NCBI GenBank assembly: GCA_907165275.2
Contig: OU015653.1
Coordinates: forward strand, 11,748,001 to 11,812,000
Direction: 5' to 3'
DNA: 64,000 bases
Source: Zygaena filipendulae
Taxonomy: Eukaryota; Arthropoda; Insecta; Lepidoptera; Zygaenidae
How positions within the stretch are numbered: the stretch's first letter is position 1; every line of letters begins with the position of its first letter. The position numbers and the translations under genes are program-made. This document shows positions 45,701 through 55,639 of this stretch, piece after piece. The notes under the pieces are model-generated. The model searched no databases and was not told where the DNA came from. It saw only the letters and a list, made by a program, of their open reading frames with translations.

Positions 45701-46318
45701 AAATCGGTATTTTGTTATTTTTAACTTTCTAGTGTAGTGTAGTTTTTTTAAGTCTTTAATTTTTTTTATGAAAATTATGTGAATCCCCAAACATGGTTGA
45801 CAACGGTTTTGAATAAACTCGTAGGTTTTACCTAAATCAACACTTACCGTTGGTAGTTGGTTCATGATTATCTAAAATCACAAATAAAACGCATGCATAT
45901 ACCTACCAGTAAATTATTACCAACTTACATATTTTTTGTCAAATGCATCGAAAGCCTGTGTCAGTGCAGTGCTTAGAAACTGAGCAAGTTCGTCGCCACA
46001 TTTTGTTCTCAATATTTTCAACTTTAACCCATGAAAGTACTCAATCTTGAAACAATCTTGAGGAAATATATTTTTTATATACGTAATAGTGCTCACAGCA
46101 ACCACCGTTAATTGTTTCATGAATTTAACGGAACTTGTGTAATTCTCTATAACCCCCTTTGGGAATATTTTACACCATTCTGATACTGCCTGAAATAAGT
46201 ACAAATAAAGTATGTAAGTGCGAATTAAGTTAAGTGCGAATGTATTAATTAGTTACCTTCAACTTGTATAATTATTTTATTATATCTTTACAACCTGCTT
46301 AGTAGCTGTCGAGGTCAT
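39709..46318 (-). CDS. HORMAD1: Meiotic HORMA-domain protein (Hop1/HORMAD type)
   Basis: Chromosome-axis protein of meiosis that supports double-strand breaks and synapsis in known orthologues. Nine minus-strand exons: 46318-46295, 46189-45929, 44291-44012, 43322-43150, 42975-42924, 42557-42458, 42140-41993, 41031-40865, 40168-39709; all phases join, giving 554 aa. Seen: HORMA domain (QLTVVAVSTITYIKNIFPQD, KKYLHRLALCFYE, EYHIFEYKY, SIRLYYNEDAPEGYQPPGF, SVETPYHKM), then a Cys4-His-Cys3 PHD-like finger (CPC, CRYC, HAACFGV, CCARC) split over two exons, then a winged-helix segment (SLCMLRRVLWWLAR to LLKLLHSYGVIDGDHF), then a 153-residue basic-ended tail with KRKLRG. This matches the chromatin-binding layout known for Hop1 relatives. 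Odd: one GC-AG intron after 44012, and a donor-carrying minisatellite after 41993. Orthology to vertebrate HORMAD1 versus HORMAD2 is not resolved. Confidence 0.92.
40488..40814. mobile_element. TGACGTCA-bearing palindromic MITE, best-preserved copy
   Basis: Flanked by TA and delimited by AGGCTAGTTTCCT and AGGAAACTAGCCT. Arms share AAGTCCGTTTTGTAG, TATTGGACACGTATTTTTT and the inverted AATACGTGTCTTTTATTTTT. TGACGTCA at 40613. It lies between the last two HORMAD exons. Confidence 0.85.
41105..41992 (-). repeat. 63-bp minisatellite carrying splice donors in the HORMAD gene
   Basis: Fourteen 63-bp units (donor starts at 41105, 41168 and so on every 63 bp to 41987). On the gene strand each unit holds CATCCGGGAG|GTGAGT, that is, the last codons of exon 42140-41993 and the first intron bases. 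So the exon-intron border itself was amplified. The unit is 21 codons without a stop in the gene frame (begins VSTGRGGSSLTDPR, ends RSIRE). The acceptor is at 41031/41032. Using the first donor gives an intron of 961 bp; using the last gives 79 bp and adds 294 residues. Units are nearly identical. Long ORFs here on both strands follow from the stop-free unit. Confidence 0.95.
42578..42797. mobile_element. 220-bp MITE, copy 1 (HORMAD intron)
   Basis: Ends AGATAAGCAATAACATGTTA and TAACACACTATTGCTTATCT are inverted. A second copy is at 51024-51246. It begins 20 bp upstream (on the gene strand) of the acceptor at 42557. Confidence 0.9.
43619..43868. mobile_element. piggyBac-type MITE with TTAA target duplication
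   Basis: TTAA at 43619-43622 and 43865-43868 enclose a 242-bp element with CCCTTACACCACCAT at the left and GATGTCGGTGAAAGGG at the right (inverted, imperfect). No ORF. HORMAD intron. Confidence 0.8.
44400..44490 (+). mobile_element. Helitron-like element fragment
   Basis: TTTTATCCCAGAATTGTAGC, GGAACTCCCAAATTAACGCG and GGTGAAACCGC, with the terminal CTAG lost. Confidence 0.5.
44640..45300 (+). pseudogene. RTE-type LINE 3' end, degraded
   Basis: Conceptual pieces ISKLKWQWAGDTGRRTDNRW, RVLEWRPRVGKPSVGRP, DWMRLAENRDRWRTLGEAYV and the nucleotide phrase TATGGAGCCGAAACGTGGAC are typical of the RTE reverse transcriptase C-terminus in Lepidoptera. It ends with TGATGATGA-type repeats near 45290. Frameshifts upstream. 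Inserted in the HORMAD intron on the opposite strand. Confidence 0.85.
45320..45545. repeat. Direct duplication in a HORMAD intron
   Basis: TTAATTAAACTGACTTCAAA and AAAATGCACTAA recur about 125 bp apart. No coding capacity. Confidence 0.6.
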
Positions 46319-46484
46319 TTTCACTTTTTCAAAGCTTGGACAGACAATTTTTTTCTCAAAACTTAAACTTTGTAGGTAAGTAGTGGTCGAGCTTACGAGT
46401 CTTACGACTGCGGCTGGCTGGGTGTGAAAATATTTTCCACAATTTTTTTACTTTGTACTTTGGCGCCTTTTTTAAACCCCGTTA

Positions 46485-46686
46485 GCCTGTGGTTTTTTTT
46501 TTGGTGAAGTTTACCCCTTTCGGAGAAGGCAGAAGGAAACTAAGTCCATATATCTGCTAAAAATCCCGCCAAAAGTCGAGTCAGCCTGTGGTTTTTATGG
46601 CTTCACCGTTTTGACCAAAGATATTTTTTTATTGAAGTTTACTCCTTTCGGAGAAGGCAAAGGAAACTTAGTCCATACAGCCAATA
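46485..46686. repeat. Repeat block flanking the 628-bp MITE
   Basis: GAAGTTTACCCCTTTCGGAG with GGAAACT(A)AGTCCATA occurs twice here and again near 47515 and 47770. Part of the upstream region of the HORMAD gene. Confidence 0.6.
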
Positions 46687-47314
46687 GGGTACTTGTATGA
46701 ATTTTTTTTTTCAGTCTATTTTAAAGATATATGGCCTAATTAAACAAAGCAAGAAAAAGAAAAAAATATATGCATAAATTAATTAAATAGAGCGTTTCAA
46801 AGTTCCTACTTTAGATCTTACCACCGAAACGCGGAATGACGTCACTTGTTCAAAATTACGCCTTATTAATCTGTGATAGAAATGTCACTGTCGTATTGAC
46901 AGGGTAATGTGACACTGACAGACAGATAACTTCAATATTCAAAAGCTAAATTAAGGTTGAACTGTGTCGATTTACTTCCAAAAGTTCCAGTAAAGAATCG
47001 AAATGCAACTTACTGATGCATTTGAAAGTAAAAAACTTCAGAAAATGGAAAATATGCGTTGTCTGTATGCTCTTAGTTTCTTTTGCCTTCTCTGAAAGAG
47101 TTAAATGTTTCCTAAAAAAATAAAAGTGACGTCATGTGTCAAGCCTGGCTGTGATTGATGTTTCGTTGCAAAGTTCCGTTTCACAAAATAAAAAGTTGAA
47201 TATTTTGGAAACTATTGAAATTTTTTTAGTAAATCTTTCACAATAACGCTTTTCTAAGGCTCTATTTTTGAAATATTGACACAATTTCTTATTATAAATT
47301 TCATGCAAGTACCC
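46687..47314. mobile_element. 628-bp MITE, copy 2
   Basis: Same length as 8041-8668. Ends GGGTACTTGTATGAA and TTTCATGCAAGTACCC; TA at the left, CA at the right. TGACGTCA at 46837 and 47127. It starts 369 bp upstream of the HORMAD start codon. Confidence 0.85.
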
Positions 47315-48487
47315 CATTCCGTAATATTTTTATTTTTTTTTTTATTTTTTTTAATTATTTCCGTTATTATTTTTTTGATCACTATTATGCAAAATCCACC
47401 ATATTCACACAATATTAATCACGATAAATAAGTTTTCAAAACAAAGAAATAAAACAGCTGACGTCCTTTATGCAAAAATTCCCGCCAAAAGACCTTGATC
47501 AAAGATATTTTTATTTTCTTAAATTTACTCCTTTTGGAGAAGGCAAAAGAATCTATGTCCATACAGCCAGTTTAGACGTTTTTATTTTTTTAAGTTATTT
47601 ACATTGATATGCATCGATAAGATGCATTTCTTTGCTTCACTGGGACTTCTGGAAGCAATTCTTTACAGTTGAACCTTAATATGTTGTTCTGTAGGAAGAT
47701 ATCTACCTATATAATAAAACGATAACCTCTCAGCAAACACTTGTAATAAAACGTAGTGATTACCTTCTCCCTGGTTTACCCCTTTCGGGTAAGGCAAAGG
47801 AAACTTAGTCCATGCGGCCTATTTAGGTTGATTTTCTTCCAATTCAGTTGTTTTTTATTCCTTTTTGACCAAAGTTAATAAAATTACTAAATGGTTTTGA
47901 AGATGATTCTGCCAATGTCGTCTGTCCATGGGTAAGTAATCCTAATGTCCATTATGATTTCATTCTCAATTCTGTAAAATCATTGAAATATGGAGTCAAG
48001 GCAAAAGATTATGGCAGGGATTCGACTAAGGAGAAAGTTTGACATTTAAATTGTATTGAAGTATTTTTATCTGCTAGTTATTCTTCTGAGGCTGTAAAAT
48101 CTTATTTATCATTGCTTAGAAGTGGAAACATAAAAACGCCAAAAGTTTTTTTTTTCACTTTTAATTTACTTATCTTTCAGCCGGTATTATGAAAACTTAC
48201 AGAAACATTTGATTTATATTATATTATGTAATTATTATTAAAGATCATGAATATGCTATATTACTATAATTTATCTTGAAGATAATTAAGATTGTTTTTA
48301 GAAAGTGGCACTTTGTTTCAAGATATCATTGTTACATTTTTTTACACACATAACAGTTTTTTGCTTCTTATGTTCTTATTTTAAAAAAAATTGACAGATT
48401 TTCGAACAAATGATATGATATCGGTTGACAGAAAATTATTTTGAAACGTTTATAGGCCAACTTTGTTGAAGAAATTGAATAATCAAA
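47315..48487. other. Intergenic, HORMAD to 146-aa gene
   Basis: Divergent promoter region of two genes. Holds CCTTTCGG(G)-type repeat traces near 47515 and 47770 and AT-rich DNA. No core promoter could be assigned. Confidence 0.45.
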
Positions 48488-49159
48488 ATGCTGTGCCCGG
48501 AAGGCACATTAGTTCAAAATGATACCGAGGAAAGTGCAGAAGCCGAAAAACATCGTCAGAAAAGTAAGAAAGTTCCTGCAGAGGGAAGTGGCAGCTTGGA
48601 ACTGTCTTCTTTTAGGAATCCTAAGACTTGGAAAAAGTCTATTTCTAATTTCTTTCGCAACCAACTTAGATCGACAAGATCGAACGATGTAAGAAAATAT
48701 AATAAATATTTATTAAATTCTGTTAATAACTGATATTTCCAGCCTAAAGAAAAGTACATAAAATAATATTGGAATAATCAGTACATATTATATCATAAAG
48801 AAAAACGACATTAATCAACCTTGTTCTTTTTCGTAGTTTCGTTGTCATTAATTGTAATTAAATTGTATTAGTGTTGATGCTATTTATTTTTAATTCTACC
48901 TGCACTTAAATTATTTTAGGGCGATCTACCATCTGGAAGTGATGAAAAATTTAAAGAAAAAGAGTTGAGCCCTGAGCAAAAATGGCAATCATTGGGAAAA
49001 ATATTTAGACGCCAAAGCTTTGCTGAACACTGTAATAAATCATCAAATCAACAAGGAGAAAGCTCTTCACAGAGCAAGCGGCTGGCAGTAAGGAAAGTTA
49101 TTTCTAGTTATTTCGGAAAAACTCAAAATTCTTTAACTGGCAGTGACTTAAAGAAATAA
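48488..49159 (+). CDS. Unrecognised 146-aa basic protein, two exons
   Basis: Exons 48488-48688 and 48920-49159 joined in phase 0 by GAT|GTAAGA and TTTTAG|GGC. I do not recognise the family. No signal peptide or membrane span. The protein is hydrophilic, Ser/Lys/Gln-rich and basic. Three segments share a helical pattern of aromatic and basic residues: TWKKSISNFFRNQ, KWQSLGKIFRRQS and VRKVISSYFGKTQ, about 40 residues apart, suggesting an internally repeated short motif. Support for a real gene: two reading frames joined by good splice sites, matching character on either side of the intron, and a context of ATG after AATCAAA. It lies between the HORMAD and csw genes. No expression evidence is visible. 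Confidence 0.7.
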
Positions 49160-51023
49160 AATGGAAAAATTGTGAAACTACTTACGGAGTTTCATTGACA
49201 ATACAAATGATTAGGAATCAATGATATTATATTTATAATCCCTACTTATCAAGTAGATCTGTGTGTTGTGATGTGGATTATTATTATTATCATTCACAAG
49301 AACTGAGAACATGTACATTGTAGGTACATGGTTTATTCTTAGTTCACGTAATTGTGTCGCGATAGAAGCAGATGTTTTGTACAATTAGTACCTATGGTTA
49401 GAGAATTACCACATATGCGACATAACACGATACAACATACAAATCTAACCTTAAATGTATGAAACCGATATGCTTCTGTCGCGACACAACACTAGACGAG
49501 TCCACGACACAAGTTGTTTCCGCCTTGAAATTTGTTATGATATAAAATGGGAATAAAACCCACTAGAACATTTTAACATAGTTTTAAGCCTTAAAACGCA
49601 TTTTTGCTATTAGTGGCCACAAGCAATCAAATCCGCATATCATTGTTACTATGATATTAAAATATTTTCATGGCCCAGTGGCATGGACTTCTGTGCAAGA
49701 AGATGCAATCAGGATGCAATGTAGGCCGCCAGCCTAACATAACGTTTACTCATGCTAATATAATAGGTTTTATTGAACACTGCGATTGCATAACTAAGAC
49801 ATGGACGTAGGTAGCCTTAGAATAGGTACCTACGTAGACATAAGTATAATTAATTTGTGCGTCAGGTACGGTGGTATCTCTATGTAGTTTGTGGTCAAAT
49901 CTAGTGCCAAACCACAGCTTGACAAATGACAGCTGACAATGACATGATGGTGGCGAATAGTAGGTACCTACCTAGTAGTAGTACCTACTGGTGAAGCGAG
50001 ACTATAGAAAGAAACATATAATTTTCATGCAATTTTTGAGTGTTTGTGTTAAAAACTGATTAAAAACTTCTTTGACTGTATTTTATTCCAAACAATTATA
50101 CTTATATGGACCATAATATGTACCATAAGTTTTAACTCAAGTTCTGAATACGCCCTTGAAAACAGTGTTACAAAAAATCGAAAGCAGCATAGCAACAGCA
50201 CTTCGATCCATTTTAATAAACTGTGAGGTATGTTATTGGCAGTCAGCTGGAGCCTTAAAAAAAGTATGTAATAAATGCTCTACGAACGACAACTCACATC
50301 TCATTTCACATACTAGAATTAACTGAAATAGAACATCTTTGCATTTTGATTTCTGATCTACGCGATCGATGTACCTACTTTAAAACCATACGTTACATTG
50401 CATAATATAACATACTCAAGTCATACTTTATACTTATTAAGTACTTAATCTGTTCAGAATTAGTATTTACCCATGTTCATAGTCACATTTTCCCTGAAAA
50501 TGTTGACTGTTGATAAATTGAACTTCAATTGCTATAGCATCTTTTTATAAAGCAAGTAACAAAACTTAATAGAAACTAAATTACAGAAGCAATATTGTGG
50601 TGTAGACGTTTTTACTTTCATGATAAAGAAATAAAAATTTTTCTAGCTGTCCTGGTCTTGTTCTGGTAGCTGTAGCGGTTACTATGACCATTCTAATAAA
50701 AATATCATTTCAACAGCTTTTGAGTGAACATCCACTAGTTCTTACTACATAATTGTACAGAACTTTACTTTTTTAAGGTGAATTTGTTATAATTTTATAT
50801 TATAAATTGTTTTTTGTTTGTTTTGTTACAATTTAACTCAAAAACAACTTGACCGGTTTCAAAAATTCTTTCACCATTAGAATGCTATATTATACTTGAG
50901 TAACATAGGCTATATTGTAACACGGAATTCCCACATGAACCCCAAAATTACTGCAAGTGAAACCACAGTGAAACAGGTAGTTTATATTATTTGTATAGTA
51001 AAATATTCACATTAATTGGACGC
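49160..51023. other. Intergenic, left part
   Basis: Contains a SINE tail (49244-49295: CTGTGTGTTGTGATGTGGAT, then (TTA)n), a MITE (49352-49490) and a decayed Helitron-like copy ending near 50985. No gene seen. Confidence 0.5.
49352..49490. mobile_element. 139-bp MITE
   Basis: Ends TTGTGTCGCGATAGAAGCA and TGCTTCTGTCGCGACACAAC are inverted with one main mismatch. Confidence 0.8.
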
Positions 51024-51246
51024 AGATAAGCAATAACATGTTAACCCACAAAATTAAGTTACCTATTCAGAACGATTTATTGAGAGTTAGGGAACGTTTC
51101 TTAATTATGTGTTTACCTTATTACATTGTTTAAGTGTGTAACTAAATATTGAACATAAAATATGTTGACAGAAAATGGCGCTATAATTTTAAAACATGAT
51201 TTACTCAAAATTTCTCCAATGTGGGTTAACACACTATTGCTTATCT
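51024..51246. mobile_element. 220-bp MITE family, copy 2
   Basis: Begins AGATAAGCAATAACATGTTA and ends TAACACACTATTGCTTATCT; clearly homologous to 42578-42797 throughout. Confidence 0.9.
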
Positions 51247-52382
51247 ATGTCCAATTTGTCAATTCAATTAGCCTGCTAGTAGGCAATTGATAAAAGATAG
51301 AGTTTCTTCTATGTTGTTCAATATAATATTCTTTTTTTGACCTACAATATTTTTTTTGAAGTGAATGTCTGTCTTATTCATGTTGTAAAGTGCAACATCA
51401 TATTGTGAGATTTTCTTTCAAATAAAGAGAACCAGTTGCTTGGGGTAGATAATATATTGCAGTGCAGTCCCTGCATGGAGCAGTGCATGCTTGTATATTT
51501 TTCAATACAATAAATTTTATTACTGATGATATTGTATTTATAATAGTTTCTATTTGTGTATTTTAATTTGCAAACATTAAGAATTGACTAGCAGCTTTTG
51601 CTGATGCGTCTATATCTACACTTGTGGTGCTTCAGTTCATTATTGCTTTCTGTTTTCCTGTTTATTAACTATTTATGCTTTACTATTCAAATGTCTGTCC
51701 AGTCTATTTTTAAATTGATTAACAGGTTGTGTTAATCACTTTAGTAGGGAGGTGGTACATGGATCTACCACATGGTTTGTAAGAAAATGTTTATATGGGT
51801 TCGACTTTGCTAGTCCCTTCACTAGTTTTGTGCTATGCCCTCGAAGCCTTGTGTTTTCCTTGTTTTTATATACGTAATAAATGTATATAATAATTAATAA
51901 TCATTATACTGTAGAATCACATGAAATTGTGTATCCTTATTTTCTTATTATTATGCAAGAGTGAGTTTGTTTGTTTTTTATGGCTTTCATGCCTCAACCG
52001 ATCATCATGATCATCTACTTTTTGTCCTGGATTTTCTGTGGGATCTCCAAAAATATTGCAGGTGAAACTGCAGGGAACAGCAAGTATACTATAAATGTTA
52101 AAGTCCAAGGCCAAGCCTTTGTGTTAATAGTTTTCAGCCCTCGCTCCTTAGGTACCACACATTTTCGTCCGTATTCAAATTATATTGTTCTTTTTGAACT
52201 TTGAAGTGTTCAAGTAAATTTTAGGTGTCTATCTAATTTTTACAGAGATCTCAAATTCAAAATAATCCTTTTTTGTCTTTAAGTGAGTCTATCTTAGGTG
52301 CACAATATGCAGAAAAAACATTGAGAACTTTTGAACTAAAAACCTGGACTAAAAATTTATATAATTTATTTTTTGATTACAG
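51247..52382. other. csw upstream region
   Basis: AT-rich. A Helitron-like fragment with GCAGGTGAAACTGCAGGGAA at about 51955-52085. The acceptor TTTTTTGATTACAG ends at 52382, implying a csw 5'UTR intron whose upstream exon was not identified. Confidence 0.5.
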
Positions 52383-52436
52383 ATGAATAAAGCTATATTC
52401 CGGAATTCGAAAGCCGTAGACAGAATATCTCTCTGA
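52383..52436 (+). promoter_or_regulatory. Possible uORF in the csw leader
   Basis: If the acceptor at 52382 is used, the leader starts with ATG and encodes MNKAIFRNSKAVDRISL, then TGA, 52 bp before the csw start codon. It could limit csw translation; this is inference. Confidence 0.4.
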
Positions 52437-52488
52437 TAATGTAAGATAGTTTCAAGTAAGTATAAAGGTGGTGCTGTTTTAGAATAAG

Positions 52489-54402
52489 ATGATAACTCGA
52501 AGATGGTTCCATCCTCTACTGACAGGAGTGGAGGCAGAACGGTTACTGATGGAATGTGGTCGAGATGGATACTTCCTGGCGAGGCCCAGCATGAGTAACA
52601 AAGGTGACTTTACTCTGTCAGTGCGAAGAGGCAATGAAGTAACACACATAAAAATTCAGAACAATGGCGAATTCCTAGACCTTTATGGCGGAGAAAAATT
52701 TGCCACTCTCTCTGAACTTATTCAATATTATATGGAGAATCAGGATCAGCTGCGAGAAAAAAACGGCAATGTTATCCGACTGAAGACTCCTCTCAACTGT
52801 GACGACCCCACCACTGAACGTTGGTACCACGGGCAATTGACTGCAAAAGAAGCTGAACGAATCATGTTAGAAAACGGAAAAAATGGCTCATTTCTCGTGA
52901 GAGAATCGCAACGCCAGCCCGGAGACTTCGTGCTCTCCGTTCGTACCCGAGACCGAGTCACGCACGTTATTATTCGTCGGCAAGACAATAAGTATGATGT
53001 TGGCGGTGGTAAGAAATTTGATGATCTTGTTAGCTTAATAGATCACTATCGCAATTTCCCAATGGTTGAAACAACAGGAGAAGTTTTGAGATTAATCCAA
53101 CCTTTTAATGCAACCCGCATCCAAGTTCAACATTTCCATACACGAGTAAAGCAACTACAAAAAGAAAATGAAGGTCCTATCGAAAGTATGGCATATAAGC
53201 AGGGCTTTTGGGAAGAGTTCGAAACTTTACAAATGATGGAAAACCTCCAATTGTTCGATAGAATGGAAGGATCAAAACCAGAAAATATAAGAAAGAACAG
53301 GTACAAAAATATCATACCATTCGACCACACACGGGTCGTGTTACGCGATATTCCTTCTGATGCCCCCCAAGGCTCTGACTATATCAATGCCAACTATATC
53401 AAATGTGATAGTATTGAATCTGGTTTAGATTCCCACGACTCTAATGGCAGTAATGAAAACGGCTCCTTTCAAGCTCGCGCTAGTACCCCATCAAAAAACA
53501 AAGAAAAGTCCTCTCCGAGTCATGCCGTTATTGTGACTGAAGAAAAAGTCAAAAGCTGTGTCAAAAGTATTGGAAATGGGACCCATAAGCTTATTCCACC
53601 TTTCGAGCCCAGTGTTCTTCCTTCAAATCCTTACTATGTAAACACGACGATACCAAAATCAGCTGTTGATGCCGAAAACGGGATCGCGGACAATGTGTAT
53701 AAAAAGATTTATATCGCCACGCAGGGTTGTCTTTCTACCACAGTATATCAGTTCTGGTCTATGATATGGCAGGAAGACGTTCGTATTATTATTATGACGA
53801 CAAAAGAAATAGAACGGGGAAAAGTTAAATGTGAAAAGTACTGGCCGGATTTGAACAAAACGGAAATAATAAAAAAGTATACCATATTTAACGAATCCGA
53901 ATCTTCGACGCAAGATTATACGTTGAGACGTTTTCTTGTCACGAAAAAAGATGAGCCCAATGTTAAAAGAACAATATATCATTTCCATTTTACCGCTTGG
54001 CCTGATCACGGAGTTCCGTCGGAGCCCGGCCGCGTTTTGAATATCCTTTTGGATGTCAACTATAGACTCCAGCAAATAATGACCGGAGCGAACCCGCCGA
54101 CGCAAGCGGTCGTGTGCGTGCATTGTTCGGCGGGCATAGGGCGGACGGGCACTTTCATCGTCATTGATATGATATTGGATCAAATAAGAAAAGAGGGGTT
54201 CGAATGCGAAATAGACGTGCATCGTACGGTGCAAATGGTGCGAGATCAGCGGTCCGGCATGGTACAGAACGAAGCACAATACAAATTCATTTATATGGCT
54301 GTTTTAGAATTCATTGAGACGTTGAAGCAAAGGGTGAGGTTAGCTACAGAGCCTCCGCTGGACTCGCCCCGCGCCAGATCGCACCCTATCCCATTTTTAT
54401 GA
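52489..54402 (+). CDS. csw: Corkscrew / SHP-2 tyrosine phosphatase
   Basis: Cytosolic phosphatase that promotes Ras/MAPK signalling downstream of receptor tyrosine kinases. 637 aa in a single exon: N-SH2 from [10 protein letters not shown] (phosphotyrosine Arg32 in FLARPS), C-SH2 from RWYHGQL (Arg138 in FLVRES), then the PTP domain from about residue 240 with [11 protein letters not shown], the WPD loop (Asp506) and the signature [11 protein letters not shown] (Cys546). The autoinhibitory N-SH2 surface keeps YGGEKFAT and Glu76. A Ser/Asn-rich insert at about residues 307-400 splits the PTP domain, as in Drosophila corkscrew and unlike vertebrate SHP-2. The start was chosen because MITRRWFHP aligns with the known SHP-2 start. 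The tail after the PTP domain is short (about 25 residues). No frame damage, so this is a working gene or a fully intact retrocopy. Confidence 0.96.
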   Translation: MITRRWFHPLLTGVEAERLLMECGRDGYFLARPSMSNKGDFTLSVRRGNEVTHIKIQNNGEFLDLYGGEKFATLSELIQYYMENQDQLREKNGNVIRLKTPLNCDDPTTERWYHGQLTAKEAERIMLENGKNGSFLVRESQRQPGDFVLSVRTRDRVTHVIIRRQDNKYDVGGGKKFDDLVSLIDHYRNFPMVETTGEVLRLIQPFNATRIQVQHFHTRVKQLQKENEGPIESMAYKQGFWEEFETLQMMENLQLFDRMEGSKPENIRKNRYKNIIPFDHTRVVLRDIPSDAPQGSDYINANYIKCDSIESGLDSHDSNGSNENGSFQARASTPSKNKEKSSPSHAVIVTEEKVKSCVKSIGNGTHKLIPPFEPSVLPSNPYYVNTTIPKSAVDAENGIADNVYKKIYIATQGCLSTTVYQFWSMIWQEDVRIIIMTTKEIERGKVKCEKYWPDLNKTEIIKKYTIFNESESSTQDYTLRRFLVTKKDEPNVKRTIYHFHFTAWPDHGVPSEPGRVLNILLDVNYRLQQIMTGANPPTQAVVCVHCSAGIGRTGTFIVIDMILDQIRKEGFECEIDVHRTVQMVRDQRSGMVQNEAQYKFIYMAVLEFIETLKQRVRLATEPPLDSPRARSHPIPFL

Positions 54403-54441
54403 ATTGCCTCTTTTCATATTAACTACATACCTAACTGGGTT

Positions 54442-54742
54442 AGTGCCAACCCACACGATGCGGTGCGGCGCCGCAGCCCAAACCATTTCGCCGCGTGGGC
54501 GACCACTCGGGCAGCGCGGCGCCGCAGCGGCGACAGAAAGAGTAGGCATTTCCCATCGCTACGTGACAGAACAGGACAAACAACAGCGAGCCGCTTACTC
54601 CCCTCCCCGCCTCGTCTCTACTCCGAAGCGAGCGCGGCGCGGCGCCGCCGTGTGGCCACAACGCATTTTTGTATGTAATATACCGCAGCGGCGCCGCTCA
54701 GGCGCCTGACCTGAGCCGCACCGCACCGTGTGGGTTGACTCT
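54442..54742. mobile_element. GC-rich MITE in the csw 3' region
   Basis: Ends CCAACCCACACGATGCGGTG and CACCGTGTGGGTTGACTCT are inverted. Rich in GCGGCGCCGC. It begins 39 bp after the csw stop, so it is probably transcribed in the 3'UTR. Small GC-rich ORFs here are artefacts. Confidence 0.8.
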
Positions 54743-54920
54743 TAATTGTATAAAGATATTGTAGAATTTGGATGGAGGTTCTAAAGGTAATTATTTTTTC
54801 TGATCTTTTCTATCTACTATCAGTTATCACCGTCGTGAAATCGCGAATACTGTTACCTCTTCGAAATATATCTAATATTTTTTCTTATACAAGTTAAAAA
54901 TTTAATGAAATAGATTTTAA

Positions 54921-54926
54921 AATAAA
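54921..54926 (+). terminator. csw: Candidate csw poly(A) signal
   Basis: AATAAA 518 bp after the stop; other signals follow further downstream. Confidence 0.4.
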
Positions 54927-55639
54927 CGCTATCGAAATGTGTTAGTTTTTATCATAATTTATGAGTAAACATTTACCTAGATCGTCACTATAGTGCGTAA
55001 TTTTATTGAAACCTTACTGTAACATGGTTCTATGGATGTAGTATTTACTTCAACTGGTTATATCGAAATCTAACTGGTAATATGACTGTCTGACGATATC
55101 CAAGCATTGTTATTATTATTAATACTTTTTGTATCATATATATATATACGTATAATACCTAAATCTTGTATATAATTTTAATGTATGTATGTTGATCTCG
55201 TGTGATATTCATTACGTTGCTGGTTCTTTGTGGTGCTACCCAAAAATCATTCTAAACAAATGACTCCAGCTTTTTCCCCTGATCACCTCCAATACGAACA
55301 CTTGAATCTTTCAATTAGCTCATATCTGTGTGAGAGTATTGTTGTTCTGTTCATAACGCCTTGCTTAGACGGACTACTACATAAATCTCCAAATGGGCCT
55401 GAGACACTTTTTTTGTTTGTAATAATTGTTTCCCTGTACCTTCTCTACTGATTTATTTTTAGTAGCCAATTAGCCATTCCCCGTTTTTGACTTTTCAGAA
55501 ACCCTTTCTCAGTGCTCCCGTACGCGCTGTGTTATAGAAGGAAGCATTTTGCAAACTTGTTTTTAATTTGTGTTATGTGTTAAGAATCGGTCAGTCGTTC
55601 ATTCAGTACCTACATGTATATAAGATGTGGTAAAATTAG

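Noticed and set aside
53659..54279. 206-codon minus-strand ORF
   Set aside because: Antisense shadow of the csw phosphatase domain.
54404..54709. GC-rich ORFs after csw
   Set aside because: Lie within a MITE with inverted ends.
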